The notes: a model not told the origin generated them from the sequence alone. DNA of 64,000 nt from Clostridiales bacterium Firm_04 (GCA_001603005.1 LVAJ01000012.1:62001-126000); one strand, 5' to 3'. Positions 56,410-64,000 are shown, counted from the first letter of the stretch. A program made the numbers and translations.

Positions 56410-57443
56410 GGATCGTTCTTCCTTTCAAATGTGAGATGAACCGGTTTTTCCGCGATTGCGACCGTCACGCCGTTTGCGGCGGTTTTTCGCAGGATCAGCA
56501 TGCCGCCGCTGCATAATACCGCGCTTCGTTCACAGATATTATCCGCACCGACCGTTTGCATAACAAATGCAGACGACGAAAAATCACCTTGTACACGCAT
56601 CAATTCTTCCGCGGAATACGTGTGCAGCGAAAGCTTTCGTTCCGCACAGAATTGCAGCAGTCCGGCTTCATCTGCTTTCCGGTCAACCGTCGCGACTGCG
56701 TGGATTCGGTCGTCTGAAACACCGGCAGCATTGCACGCATGCTTCACAGCATTCGCAATTGTTCCGCTGTCAGTTCCGCGTTTGCAGCCGATGCCGGCGA
56801 TCAGATTTCGCGGCGTCAGCTGTAATGTGACCGGAAACGGCTTACAGGATTCATCCGCACTGACAGCGATTCCGATGCGCAGATCCGGTCGATCAGACAG
56901 CTCCGGCGGCAGCGTATCGAACGGATAATCGCTGTGAAAGCCGATCGTTTCTCCGTCCAGAACAGCAGCCGCAATTGCTTTTGCCGCCTGCATATCGCCG
57001 ATCAGCAGATCATTCTGCATTGCAAAGCAGTCCGGTGAAAATGCACCGCCTGCATCCGTCGCAGTCGTAATGACCGCCTGCGCACCAGTCAGTGCAGCAA
57101 TTTCCTTTGCAAGTGCATTTGCGCCGCCGAGATGACCGGAGACAAGCGGGATGACAAACTGTCCGCTGTCATCCGCAGCAAACACAGCCGGATCCGTCAC
57201 CTTACTGCGCAGATGCGGTGCAATCATCCGGACGGCGATCCCGCATGCACAGAGAAATATGAGCGCATCATACTGCCGGAACAGATCAGCGGTCAGCGCA
57301 GAAAGAGAAGAAAACGAAATCGCAGGATCGTCTGTATGTGAAGCAAAGCAATATCGCTGCACAGCATGTCGAGCGAGCACACTGCCAAGCGCAGCAGAAT
57401 ATTGCCTGCCGCGTTCTGTGAGGGAGATGATTGCGATTTTCAT
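56364..57443 (-). CDS. cbiG: Cobalt-precorrin-5A hydrolase
   Basis: Cytoplasmic enzyme of 359 residues that opens the delta-lactone and releases acetaldehyde. It starts MKIAIISLTERGRQYS, with FLCACGIAVRMIAPHLRSKVTDPAVFAADDSGQFVIPLVSGHLGGANALA (split motif; the core of the central domain) and GIGCKRGTDSGTIANAVKHAC in the C-terminal domain. The last about 15 residues are encoded in the overlap with cbiH, in a different frame. The start overlaps the cbiF stop by four bases. Confidence 0.95.
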   Translation of the reverse strand: MKIAIISLTERGRQYSAALGSVLARHAVQRYCFASHTDDPAISFSSLSALTADLFRQYDALIFLCACGIAVRMIAPHLRSKVTDPAVFAADDSGQFVIPLVSGHLGGANALAKEIAALTGAQAVITTATDAGGAFSPDCFAMQNDLLIGDMQAAKAIAAAVLDGETIGFHSDYPFDTLPPELSDRPDLRIGIAVSADESCKPFPVTLQLTPRNLIAGIGCKRGTDSGTIANAVKHACNAAGVSDDRIHAVATVDRKADEAGLLQFCAERKLSLHTYSAEELMRVQGDFSSSAFVMQTVGADNICERSAVLCSGGMLILRKTAANGVTVAIAEKPVHLTFERKNDPCSMLSDSDAETVKA

Positions 57444-58195
57444 TCTGCCGCCTTTCGGAAACCGGTTTCAAATGCTGCATTATACAGCTTGGAATTTGCA
57501 TAGATATCGCCGAGAAAATCACCGACCGTGATCAGCGCTGTTTTGGAGATACCGGCGTTTGCGGCAGATTCCGCAAGTGTCCCGACCGTGCAGCGCACGA
57601 CTTTTTCGTCATCCCATGTCGCTTTGTAAACGATTGCGGCAGGTGTGTCCGGTGCATAGCCGCCGGCGATCAGTTCAGCAGAAAGCTGCGCTGTCATTCC
57701 GGCGCTCAAAAAGATCACCATAGTCGCATGATGCGCCGCAAGCAGCCGGATCTTTTCGCGCTCCGGAACGGGCGTCCGACCTTCCATGCGGGTGAGAATG
57801 ACGGTCTGCGAGACATCCGGCAGCGTGTACTCCGCATGGAGCGCTGCAGCGGCACCGCAGAACGAACTGACGCCGGGACAGATATCATAGGCGATGCCGC
57901 ATGCATCCAGCCGGTCCATCTGTTCGCGGATCGCCCCGAAGATACTCGGATCGCCGGTATGCAGCCGGACAGTTTGCAGCCGTCTGGCTTCTGCCTGCTG
58001 CATGACGGTGATCACTTCATCCAGCGTCATTTTCGCGCTGTTATAGATCTCGCAGGACTGCTTTGCGGATTCCAGCAGCGCAGGATTGACGAGCGAACCT
58101 GCGTAAATAATGACGTCCGCTTCCGACAGAAGCCGCTGTCCGCGCACAGTAATGAGATCCGGCGCACCGGATCCCGCTCCGACAAAATGAACCAT
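57440..58195 (-). CDS. cbiF: Cobalt-precorrin-4 C11-methyltransferase
   Basis: Cytoplasmic S-adenosylmethionine enzyme of 251 residues: MVHFVGAGSGAPDLITVRGQRLL, VIIYAGSLVNPALL, RLHTGDPSIFGAIREQMD, CPGVSSFCGAAAALHAEYTLP, TRMEGRTPVPEREKI and MVIFLSAGM. The ATG follows CGGAGGAATAAT, overlapping nothing and lying one base after the cbiD stop; an upstream ATG lies inside cbiD. Its end overlaps the cbiG start. Confidence 0.95.
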   Translation of the reverse strand: MVHFVGAGSGAPDLITVRGQRLLSEADVIIYAGSLVNPALLESAKQSCEIYNSAKMTLDEVITVMQQAEARRLQTVRLHTGDPSIFGAIREQMDRLDACGIAYDICPGVSSFCGAAAALHAEYTLPDVSQTVILTRMEGRTPVPEREKIRLLAAHHATMVIFLSAGMTAQLSAELIAGGYAPDTPAAIVYKATWDDEKVVRCTVGTLAESAANAGISKTALITVGDFLGDIYANSKLYNAAFETGFRKAAE

Positions 58196-58196
58196 A

Positions 58197-59327
58197 TTAT
58201 TCCTCCGAGATCGCCTGCAAAATCGCATCCGCATCGGATGTTTTCAGCATGACGGCATGTTGATTGGAAAAGATCAGCGCACCGATCTCTGCTCGCTCCC
58301 TGACGCGGGAATGCAGATAAAAGTCAATGCGCTTTGCAAGGATATCAAGCGTCTGACCGGCTGCATCATGCGCATAGAGAATCTCAAGCGCAGCATCCGT
58401 TGTTGCGCAATCGGCAAGCTGCCGCAGAATATCAGGCTGAACGCCGCCGAGCACCCCGCATGCGATCAGCGTTTCCATTCTGCCGTCTGCGACCGCAGAA
58501 TGCGCATTCATGATGCCGGAACCGAGCTTGACAAGTTTTCCGAGATGCCCGACGATCAGAATGCGCCGGAAACCGAGCGAAATGCCGATATCAATGGCAT
58601 CGCCGATGAAATTGCTGCAAATGACACTGCGTTCCGCAAGATCGGGCAGCTTTTTTGCAAGATAATCCTCACTGAAATTGCCGAGCGTCAGCAGCAGATT
58701 TTCATGGCCGGCGGCTTTTCGCATTTTTGCTTCTGTCCGGATTGTCTCGATCAGTGCGGAATTGCTCATCGGCTCAACAATGCCCTTTGTCCCGATGATC
58801 GAAATGCCGCCGGTGATACCCATGCGCGGATTGAAGGTCTTTTTTGCGATTTCGGTACCTTCGGGCGCCGAGATCACAATACGGAATCCGCCGGTATAAT
58901 CATATTCAGCGGCGATTTCTGCAACAGCATCCGAGATCATGCGTCTGGGCACACTGTTGATTGCGGATGCGCCGACCGGCTGATCGAGTCCGGCTTTTGT
59001 CACGGTACCGATGCCTTCGCCGCCTGTGATCTCCATGCCGAAATCGCATTTGCAGACGGCTGCATAGATCAGAATGCCGTTCGTCACATCCGGATCATCT
59101 CCGCTGTCTTTTTTGATCGCACAGACAGCCTGATCCAGTTCCATCTGCGCCGATCGCACCGGCAGAAGCAGGGGAATCCCCGCAGGCGTCATCAGCCGGA
59201 CATGCGCAGGCGCCTCACCGCTCAGCAGCAGCATCGCGGCAGCCTTCGCAGCGGCAGCAGCACAGGAACCGGTCGTGAATCCGCAGCGCAGTTTTTGCGT
59301 TCCGCGGTAAATATAATGATTTTCCAT
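58197..59327 (-). CDS. cbiD: Cobalt-precorrin-5B C1-methyltransferase
   Basis: Cytoplasmic enzyme of 376 residues, specific to the anaerobic route. It starts KLRCGFTTGSCAAAAAKAAA and shows KKDSGDDPDVTNGILIYA, GGEGIGTVTKAGLDQPVG, ISAPEGTEIAKKTFNPRMGI, GGISIIGTKGIVEPMS and LIVGHLGKLVKLGSGIMNAHS. Its presence shows that the pathway is the early-cobalt-insertion one. The ATG begins one base after the cobO stop. Confidence 0.96.
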   Translation of the reverse strand: MENHYIYRGTQKLRCGFTTGSCAAAAAKAAAMLLLSGEAPAHVRLMTPAGIPLLLPVRSAQMELDQAVCAIKKDSGDDPDVTNGILIYAAVCKCDFGMEITGGEGIGTVTKAGLDQPVGASAINSVPRRMISDAVAEIAAEYDYTGGFRIVISAPEGTEIAKKTFNPRMGITGGISIIGTKGIVEPMSNSALIETIRTEAKMRKAAGHENLLLTLGNFSEDYLAKKLPDLAERSVICSNFIGDAIDIGISLGFRRILIVGHLGKLVKLGSGIMNAHSAVADGRMETLIACGVLGGVQPDILRQLADCATTDAALEILYAHDAAGQTLDILAKRIDFYLHSRVRERAEIGALIFSNQHAVMLKTSDADAILQAISEE

Positions 59328-59328
59328 A

Positions 59329-59823
59329 TCAGTATTCGATCCCTTTTCGTGCGGGAATGCCGTTCCGGAACGGGTGAGCTTCGCATTGGAAAGCGGTCAG
59401 ATAGTCCGCGCAATCGAGCAAAAGCGGAACCGGCTTGTGTCCGGTCACGATCCATTCGCATTCGCTTTTTTGCAGCATATGCGAAACAGCGTCCGCATCA
59501 ACTGTACCGTGCAGCAGCGCATCACCGAGCTCATCGAGCACAACAAGGTCAAAGTTCTGTGCCGCAATTTCCTCCAGATTCCGGTTATGAACCGCAGTTA
59601 CATCCTGAATCTGCTGCGCTGTCATTTCCCTGAAAAACGGCGTATGAGCCGGACAGCAGCGCACTTCGATGCCAAGCGAGCGCAGCACAGCGATCTCGCC
59701 GCTTCTGCCGGATTTATGGAACTGCACAAACGCACAGCGCATCCCGTTTCCGACCGCACGGATACAGGCGCCGACCGCTGCTGAGGTCTTACCTTTTCCG
59801 TTCCCGTAGTAATAATGAACCAT
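59329..59823 (-). CDS. cobO: Corrinoid adenosyltransferase
   Basis: Cytoplasmic enzyme of 164 residues, CobA/CobO/BtuR family, that transfers the adenosyl group from ATP to cob(I)yrinate. It has the P-loop YYYGNGKGKTSAAVG, VQFHKSGRSGEIAVLR, VVLDELGDALLHG and WIVTGHKPVP. The ATG follows AGGTGA; an upstream in-frame ATG lacks a ribosome site. It is the first gene of the 17-gene operon. Confidence 0.94.
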   Translation of the reverse strand: MVHYYYGNGKGKTSAAVGACIRAVGNGMRCAFVQFHKSGRSGEIAVLRSLGIEVRCCPAHTPFFREMTAQQIQDVTAVHNRNLEEIAAQNFDLVVLDELGDALLHGTVDADAVSHMLQKSECEWIVTGHKPVPLLLDCADYLTAFQCEAHPFRNGIPARKGIEY

Positions 59824-59864
59824 TCTTTCACCTGCCCGCATCATCCGGTTTGCTGAATCTAACA

Positions 59865-59880
59865 GCAGGACAGATCCTGC
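59865..59880 (-). other. Leader hairpin of the cob operon
   Basis: GCAGGA and TCCTGC are perfect arms around four bases in the untranslated leader. It has no T-run and no B12 box, so it is not a cobalamin riboswitch. Confidence 0.4.
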
Positions 59881-59894
59881 CGCGTTCGCATCCT

Positions 59895-59923
59895 AGTATA
59901 CCATATTGTGAAGATTTTTGCAA
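59895..59923 (-). promoter_or_regulatory. Promoter of the cob operon
   Basis: On the minus strand TTGCAA and TATACT are separated by 17 bases. The leader is about 65 bases long. Confidence 0.75.
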
Positions 59924-59956
59924 TAAGCCAGACCGGATTTCTGCGCAATTTCACAC

Positions 59957-59994
59957 AAAAAAAACCGGATGCGACCTTTACGGTGCATCCGGAT
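59957..59994 (-). terminator. Terminator of the thioredoxin operon
   Basis: In the gene direction CCGGATGC pairs with GCATCCGG (perfect, 12-base loop), followed by eight T. Confidence 0.88.
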
Positions 59995-60010
59995 TCTGCT
60001 GATATTCGGA

Positions 60011-60325
60011 TCAAAGACCGAGATTCTGTGCAAGCACCTGCATTGGCATCGCACCGACAGCGCGCTTGGTTACCTTGCCGTTTTCAAACAGCAGGAATGC
60101 AGGAATACTGTCAATCTGGAACTGAACCGCAGGCTCCTGTGCAGCATCAACATTCACTTTCACGACCTTGAGGTCAGGATATGCCTCGTCCAGTTGTTCG
60201 AGAATAGGCGCCATCATCATGCACGGACCGCACCAGGATGCCCAGAAATCCACAAGGACCTTTCCGCTTGCCTGAAGCACCTCCGGCGCAAAATCCTTTG
60301 CATCTTCAATATGAACAATTGCCAT
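60011..60325 (-). CDS. trxA: Thioredoxin
   Basis: Cytoplasmic thiol-disulfide protein of 104 residues, the normal length. The redox site is WCGPC within VLVDFWASWCGPCMMMAPIL, and the cis-Pro lies in SIPAFLLFENGK. The start follows GGAGGAAATTGT. It lies 20 bases after the ferredoxin-thioredoxin reductase catalytic-subunit gene, which identifies its likely electron donor. Confidence 0.96.
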   Translation of the reverse strand: MAIVHIEDAKDFAPEVLQASGKVLVDFWASWCGPCMMMAPILEQLDEAYPDLKVVKVNVDAAQEPAVQFQIDSIPAFLLFENGKVTKRAVGAMPMQVLAQNLGL

Positions 60326-60345
60326 ACAATTTCCTCCAGTCTCAG

Positions 60346-60543
60346 TTATTTCTCCTTATAATAAAGGCGGCAGTGACAATATCCCTCAAATTCCGGATCG
60401 GCGATCTGCTCCCGAAATTCAAGGCACATACATCGGTTCTCCTCTGTCCGCTGCAAACGGCACGGGCAAAAGCCTTCTTTTTTCAGCAGACCTTCGCGGA
60501 TCCGTTCGACAACCTTGGTGTCTTCATTGTAACGGATTTTCAT
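60346..60543 (-). CDS. Ferredoxin-thioredoxin reductase catalytic subunit (short form)
   Basis: Protein of 65 residues with the FTR beta motifs in order: CPC in KKEGFCPCRLQ, CMC in NRCMCLEFREQ and CHC in FEGYCHCRLYY. These place the 4Fe-4S cluster next to the redox disulfide that reduces thioredoxin. Plant FTR catalytic chains are nearly twice as long, so the N-terminal helices are reduced here. The start at 60543 follows AAAGGAGC; an upstream ATG would overlap the promoter. Gene pairing with trxA supports the role. No FTR variable subunit is nearby, as expected for anaerobes. Confidence 0.9.
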   Translation of the reverse strand: MKIRYNEDTKVVERIREGLLKKEGFCPCRLQRTEENRCMCLEFREQIADPEFEGYCHCRLYYKEK

Positions 60544-60592
60544 GGGATTCACGCTCCTTTTCACGTATATTCTGCCGTCTTCCGACAAGATT

Positions 60593-60621
60593 ATTCTATC
60601 ATATTCGGCAGGGAAAGTCAA
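60593..60621 (-). promoter_or_regulatory. Promoter of the FTR-thioredoxin operon
   Basis: On the minus strand TTGACT and TAGAAT are separated by 17 bases. Confidence 0.75.
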
Positions 60622-60712
60622 GACTTCTGTGAAACCTGAACAAATTCCATTGTTTGTACACCGTATAAATACATATGTCCTGCACGGAAATACAATTATT
60701 TGCGAAAAGGGC

Positions 60713-60741
60713 TTGACAAATCTTTGATATTATGATAGAAT
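60713..60741 (+). promoter_or_regulatory. Promoter of the lysine-riboswitch operon
   Basis: A perfect TTGACA and TAGAAT are separated by 17 bases, ending just before the riboswitch. Confidence 0.85.
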
Positions 60742-60744
60742 AAG

Positions 60745-60930
60745 AGCACGGACAGAGGCGCGGGCTTGATGAGTCCTGCCGGATGAGGGTGCCGACCCGC
60801 GGTGAGAACCGGATTCCGGCTGAAAAGGCAAGACCGCCGAAGCTGCTTTGATACGGCGTCAGAGCTGCTGGGCGCGCATTGAAAAAATGCGTGACTGTCA
60901 CATTGCAAAGCTGTTGCAGTGTGGAGTGCT
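60745..60930 (+). ncRNA. Lysine riboswitch (L box)
   Basis: AGCAC (60745-60749) pairs with GTGCT (60926-60930) to close the fold. Between them lie the L-box landmarks AGAGGCGCGG, AAAAGGCAAGACCGCCGAAG, GCTGGGCGCGC and GACTGTCAC in the expected order. The downstream genes asd and dapA belong to lysine synthesis, which confirms the class. Confidence 0.9.
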
Positions 60931-60996
60931 GACCGGGTTTTCGTGTTTGTTCCGCAGGTGATCCTTTCTGCGGAAGCGAATCCGTTCACCTGCTCA

Positions 60997-61025
60997 TTGT
61001 CCGCCATATGCTGGCGGATTTTTTT
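60997..61025 (+). terminator. Lysine-riboswitch terminator
   Basis: TCCGCCA pairs with TGGCGGA, followed by seven T. An alternative pairing of GCAGGTGA with TCACCTGC upstream could form the antiterminator side of the switch. Confidence 0.85.
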
Positions 61026-61093
61026 CTGCCTGATTCCTTATAACGCGGCTGCATGGGATTGCAGTCAAAACAGAGAATGGAGGAATTTTCGTT

Positions 61094-62176
61094 ATGAAAG
61101 AATTTCGTGTAGGTATCATCGGCGCAACCGGCATGGTCGGTCAGCGTTTTGCGCTGCTTCTGGCAGATCACCCGTGGTTTAAGGTGACTGTCATGGCAGC
61201 ATCGTCCCGCTCTGCCGGAAAGACCTACCGCGAAGCAGTCGGCGCAAGATGGGCTTTTAAGGATCAGCCGATGCCGGAAAAATTCGCGGATCTTGTCATC
61301 TACGATGCAGGTGCGGACATTGAAAAGATCGCTTCTCAGGTGGATTTCTGCTTCTGTGCAGTTGACATGAAAAAGGATGCGCTGCGCGCGCTGGAGGAGG
61401 CATATGCAAAGGCAGAATGCCCGATCGTGTCCAACAACTCCGCACACCGCTTTACGCCAGACGTCCCGATGATCATTCCGGAGCTGAATCCGGAGCATCT
61501 CGATATCATCGCTTCCCAGAAGGCAAGACTCGGCACCAAGCGCGGCTTTATTGCCGTCAAGTCGAACTGCTCGATCCAGAGCTATGTTCCGGCACTGCAC
61601 CCGCTGCGCAAGTTCGGCATCAAGCAGGTTCTCGCATGCACCTATCAGGCAATCTCCGGTGCCGGCAAGACCTTTGAGCGCTGGCCGGAAATGGTCGATA
61701 ACCTGATCCCGTACATCGGCGGCGAGGAGGAGAAGTCCGAGCAGGAGCCGCTGAAGATCTGGGGTACGATCGAAAACGGCGAGATCGTCAAGGCAAAGAG
61801 CCCGCTGATCACAACGCAGTGCCTGCGCGTTCCGGTTTCGGACGGTCATACGGCAGCTGTGTTCGTCAAGTTTGAGAACAAGCCCACTGAGGATGAGATC
61901 AAGGCTGCATGGGCAGAGTATAAGGGTATTCCGCAGGAGCTGGAGCTCCCGCATGCACCGAAGCAGTTCCTCAACTACTTCGAGGAGCCGGATCGCCCGC
62001 AGGCAAGAATCGACAGAAACTTGGAAGGCGGCATGGCAATTTCGATCGGCAGACTCCGCGAGGATACGCTGTTCGATTACAAGTTCGTCTGCCTGTCTCA
62101 TAACACGCTGCGCGGCGCTGCCGGCGGTGCAGTCGAGCTTGCAGAACTGCTCGCAGCAAAGGGCTATTTCGACTGA
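61094..62176 (+). CDS. asd: Aspartate-semialdehyde dehydrogenase (archaeal/fungal-type)
   Basis: Cytoplasmic NADP enzyme of 360 residues that reduces aspartyl phosphate in lysine, threonine and diaminopimelate synthesis. It starts MKEFRVGIIGATGMVGQRFA with the nucleotide-binding turn. The catalytic Cys lies in VKSNCSIQSYVPALHPLRKF, and TYQAISGAGKTFERWPEM marks the archaeal/fungal-like class. RVPVSDGHTAAVFVKFE is also present. The ATG follows GGAGG. It is the first gene after the lysine riboswitch. Confidence 0.95.
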   Translation: MKEFRVGIIGATGMVGQRFALLLADHPWFKVTVMAASSRSAGKTYREAVGARWAFKDQPMPEKFADLVIYDAGADIEKIASQVDFCFCAVDMKKDALRALEEAYAKAECPIVSNNSAHRFTPDVPMIIPELNPEHLDIIASQKARLGTKRGFIAVKSNCSIQSYVPALHPLRKFGIKQVLACTYQAISGAGKTFERWPEMVDNLIPYIGGEEEKSEQEPLKIWGTIENGEIVKAKSPLITTQCLRVPVSDGHTAAVFVKFENKPTEDEIKAAWAEYKGIPQELELPHAPKQFLNYFEEPDRPQARIDRNLEGGMAISIGRLREDTLFDYKFVCLSHNTLRGAAGGAVELAELLAAKGYFD

Positions 62177-62212
62177 TATTATCATCAAAACTGAACGGAA
62201 GGAGGTGCTCCG

Positions 62213-62815
62213 ATGCGGCATGTATTTGTCTGTCCGATGGACGATACCATTGAAATTGCGATGCTTGATATTACCGGTGACTACCGCGTTCACGGCGGAA
62301 TCAATTTCGTGACCTTTCAGCCAAAGGAGCCGCCTCTCTATCCGTATGTTCCGGCGTATTTTCAGGATTACAACCACCAGAGAGCGCCGCTCCGCAATTT
62401 TCTGCGCGATGAGACCTACGGGTTCCGTCCGCGGGATTATCTGCTTGCGCTGCATGATGACGCGACCGATCTGGAAGCACATGCACTCAGCGAGCTGCTG
62501 ATCGCCTGCGGTGCAAAGGAAACGCTCATGGAATACCGCGCATTTCTGCTTTCCTCAGAGGACAGCTATATAGCGGTAACCGGTTCCAAGCGTGCAGTCA
62601 CGGTCACGCTGGTAATGACGGCGCTGGAAGATACCGACCGGATCTTTATTCCGATCAATGAAGCGGTTCATGATACGGTGTTCGATGCCGTGCGTGAACT
62701 GGATCCGAGCGGAAAGCTGCCTGTTTACCGCTTCGGCGTGCCGGAAGCATTGTCCGGTATCGGCGAAATGGTCAATGCGGCAGAGCTGATCCGCAATTTT
62801 ATCAAAATACTGTAA
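62213..62815 (+). CDS. Unknown protein between asd and dapA
   Basis: A 200-residue soluble-looking protein starting MRHVFVCPMDDTIEIAMLDI. It has no signal peptide and no membrane helix. Notable segments are KEPPLYPYVPAYFQDYNHQRAPLRNFL, YLLALHDDATDLEAHALSELLIACGAKETLMEYRAF (split) and a C-terminal LSGIGEMVNAAELIRNFIKIL. The strong AGGAGGTG before the ATG and the position in the lysine-riboswitch operon show it is a real gene. I do not recognise the family. A role linked to diaminopimelate, cell wall or lysine is inferred from position only. Confidence 0.75.
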   Translation: MRHVFVCPMDDTIEIAMLDITGDYRVHGGINFVTFQPKEPPLYPYVPAYFQDYNHQRAPLRNFLRDETYGFRPRDYLLALHDDATDLEAHALSELLIACGAKETLMEYRAFLLSSEDSYIAVTGSKRAVTVTLVMTALEDTDRIFIPINEAVHDTVFDAVRELDPSGKLPVYRFGVPEALSGIGEMVNAAELIRNFIKIL

Positions 62816-62850
62816 CGGGACATATTCTAAAGCAGGGGAGTGCTGATAGC

Positions 62851-63240
62851 ATGGATGCCACGCGGTATCTGATCCGGATCTGCGCATCGGGCGGCATGGA
62901 ACGGACGGCGGTGGAAGCCGGTGCAGTTCCGCAGGAACAGCTGCAAATGCTGCTGCATACAGATGCGCTGGAACGGTATCGTGTGCCGGTCAGACCGGAG
63001 TTCCCGGATACTGACAGAGCACTTTGTTATCTGATCGACGCGCGCAGCGGTGACCGCGAACTTCCGATGAATTTCATCGGCACCTGCTTTTATCATACCG
63101 GATGTCCGGTCTGCGGCGACCTGCTGCTGGGATTCAGCGGTGCGGATGCTGACGGAACGGAGATCTTCGGTCTGACAAAAGTGCAGAGTGATCTGCTGCT
63201 TGCGTGGCTGCATGCACAGTTTCCGGCGTTTCCGGAATGA
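62851..63240 (+). CDS. Unknown small protein with a CPVCG motif
   Basis: A 129-residue soluble protein. It opens MDATRYLIRICASGGMERTAVEAGAVPQEQL (split) and carries FYHTGCPVCGDLLLGFSG near residue 82-99, a single CxxC that could bind zinc as a dimer or act as a thiol pair. It ends LLLAWLHAQFPAFPE. GGGGAG lies nine bases before the ATG. It sits in the lysine-riboswitch operon 35 bases after the preceding unknown gene and about 40 bases before dapA. I do not recognise the family. Confidence 0.7.
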   Translation: MDATRYLIRICASGGMERTAVEAGAVPQEQLQMLLHTDALERYRVPVRPEFPDTDRALCYLIDARSGDRELPMNFIGTCFYHTGCPVCGDLLLGFSGADADGTEIFGLTKVQSDLLLAWLHAQFPAFPE

Positions 63241-63281
63241 TAACTCCCGCATGCTCCTGTTACATAGAAAGGATGAAAGAC

Positions 63282-64000
63282 ATGAAGCCTGTTATTTTTA
63301 CCGGTGCAGCTGTTGCACTTGTGACACCGTTCCATGCGGACGGTTCTGTAAATTATGAAGAACTGGCGCGCCTGATCGACTTTCAGATCGAAAACGGCAC
63401 AGATGCGCTTGTCATTGCCGGAACGACCGGCGAAAGCTCCACGCTGAGCGAGCAGGAGCACATTGATGTCATCCGTTTTGCTGTTGAGCACACAAACCAC
63501 CGTGTTCCGGTCATTGCCGGCACCGGCAGCAATGCGACTGCCACTGCGATCATGCTTTCGCAGGAAGCGGAGCAGGCTGGCGCAGATGCACTGCTGCTTG
63601 TCACACCGTATTACAATAAGACATCGCAGCGCGGTCTGTATGTTCATTATAAGGCAATTGCAGACAGCGTCAAGCTGCCGATCATTCTCTATAATGTTCC
63701 GTCCCGCACCGGACTCGGCATTGATGTGGAGACCGCAGCAAAGCTCGCGGAAATCGACAACATCGTTGCAATGAAGGACGCTGTCGGCAACATCACCTAT
63801 ACGGCGAATCTGATCGAGCGCTGCGGCGACAAGCTGACGGTTTACAGCGGCAACGACGACCAGATCGTTCCGATGATGAGCCTCGGCGCAAAGGGTGTGA
63901 TCTCGGTGCTGTCCAATGTGGCACCGCAGGAAACGCATGATATGACTGCTGCTGCACTGGCAGGAGACTACAAGACTGCTGCTGCGCTTCAACTGAAGTA
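63282..64000 (+). CDS. dapA: 4-hydroxy-tetrahydrodipicolinate synthase (cut by window end)
   Basis: The first 239 residues of the lysine/diaminopimelate branch enzyme. It shows TGAAVALVTPFHADGSVNYEEL, the TTGES substrate-binding motif in VIAGTTGESSTLS, YYNKTSQRGLYVHY with the catalytic-triad Tyr, LYNVPSRTGL and VAMKDAVGNI, whose Lys forms the Schiff base (GIKEAxGN in many relatives). YSGNDDQIVP follows. The start follows GAAAGGA. The C-terminal quarter lies beyond the window. It is feedback-controlled at the RNA level through the upstream lysine riboswitch. Confidence 0.95.
   Translation, partial: MKPVIFTGAAVALVTPFHADGSVNYEELARLIDFQIENGTDALVIAGTTGESSTLSEQEHIDVIRFAVEHTNHRVPVIAGTGSNATATAIMLSQEAEQAGADALLLVTPYYNKTSQRGLYVHYKAIADSVKLPIILYNVPSRTGLGIDVETAAKLAEIDNIVAMKDAVGNITYTANLIERCGDKLTVYSGNDDQIVPMMSLGAKGVISVLSNVAPQETHDMTAAALAGDYKTAAALQLK

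Noticed and set aside
59824..59960. Possible second cobalamin riboswitch before cobO
   Set aside because: Only a promoter and a 6-bp hairpin are present; no B12 box or the conserved riboswitch core was found in the short leader.
1..64000. tRNA or rRNA genes, insertion sequences, phage genes, integrases or attachment sites
   Set aside because: Looked for on both strands; no cloverleaf, transposase, integrase or flanking direct repeats could be supported.

Overview
The window looks like the chromosome of a Gram-positive, fibre-degrading gut Clostridium-class bacterium, most plausibly a cellulosome-forming Ruminococcus or close relative (inference). The reasons are eight secreted enzymes carrying type I-like dockerins, Thr-rich linkers, lipoproteins with a lipobox, strong AGGAGG or AGGGGG ribosome binding sites, TTGACA/TATAAT promoters, a moderately high GC content by eye, and a pathway set (anaerobic cobalamin synthesis, ferredoxin-thioredoxin reductase, archaeal-type Asd) typical of strict anaerobes. 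No tRNA, rRNA, insertion sequence, prophage or CRISPR array was seen.

Layout. 1-2.1 kb (minus): an FtsX-type ABC exporter pair, cut by the window edge. 2.4-26.5 kb: a polysaccharide-degradation region on both strands. It holds GH43-CBM6-dockerin-CE1, CBM22-like-dockerin-CE1, DUF4434-like-dockerin, GH141-CBM6-dockerin, GH2-dockerin, GH95-CBM32-CBM6-dockerin, a GH3 lipoprotein, and a PL11 rhamnogalacturonan lyase with an internal dockerin. These suit arabinoxylan, substituted xyloglucan and pectin. A CD1871A-type small CxxC protein and a NapH-like ferredoxin protein sit inside this region. 26.7-36.3 kb: a DeoR regulator, then an arabinose block (AraR-type and AraC-type regulators, a YtfQRT-YjfF-type furanose importer, and araA). 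36.4-39.2 kb: a GH9 cellulase with a reduced dockerin, followed by a MIF-family tautomerase.

39.2-45.0 kb (minus): a cobalamin-riboswitch operon that encodes a lipoprotein form of the cobaltochelatase CbiK, a tandem-domain lipoprotein, and a BtuF/BtuC/BtuD-type importer whose ATPase has an extra C-terminal domain. 45.1-59.8 kb (minus): a 17-gene, almost completely overlapping cobalamin operon (cobO, cbiD, F, G, H, J, ET, A, cobT, U, S, a degenerate cobU-like gene, cobC, cbiB, cobD, cbiP, cbiC). It is complete for the anaerobic route except for cbiL and a cytosolic cobaltochelatase. 60.0-60.6 kb: thioredoxin plus the FTR catalytic subunit. 60.7-64 kb (plus): a lysine riboswitch controlling asd, two unknown genes and dapA (cut by the window end).

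How the parts fit. Secreted enzymes release arabinose, fucose, galactose and oligosaccharides. The arabinose block imports and isomerises a pentose and probably controls some of the hemicellulase genes: AraR-like boxes lie near several of their promoters, and the two strongest hemicellulase promoters share a 20-bp upstream element. The least ordinary module is the riboswitch-controlled extracytoplasmic CbiK plus importer, which suggests metal-tetrapyrrole handling at the cell surface.
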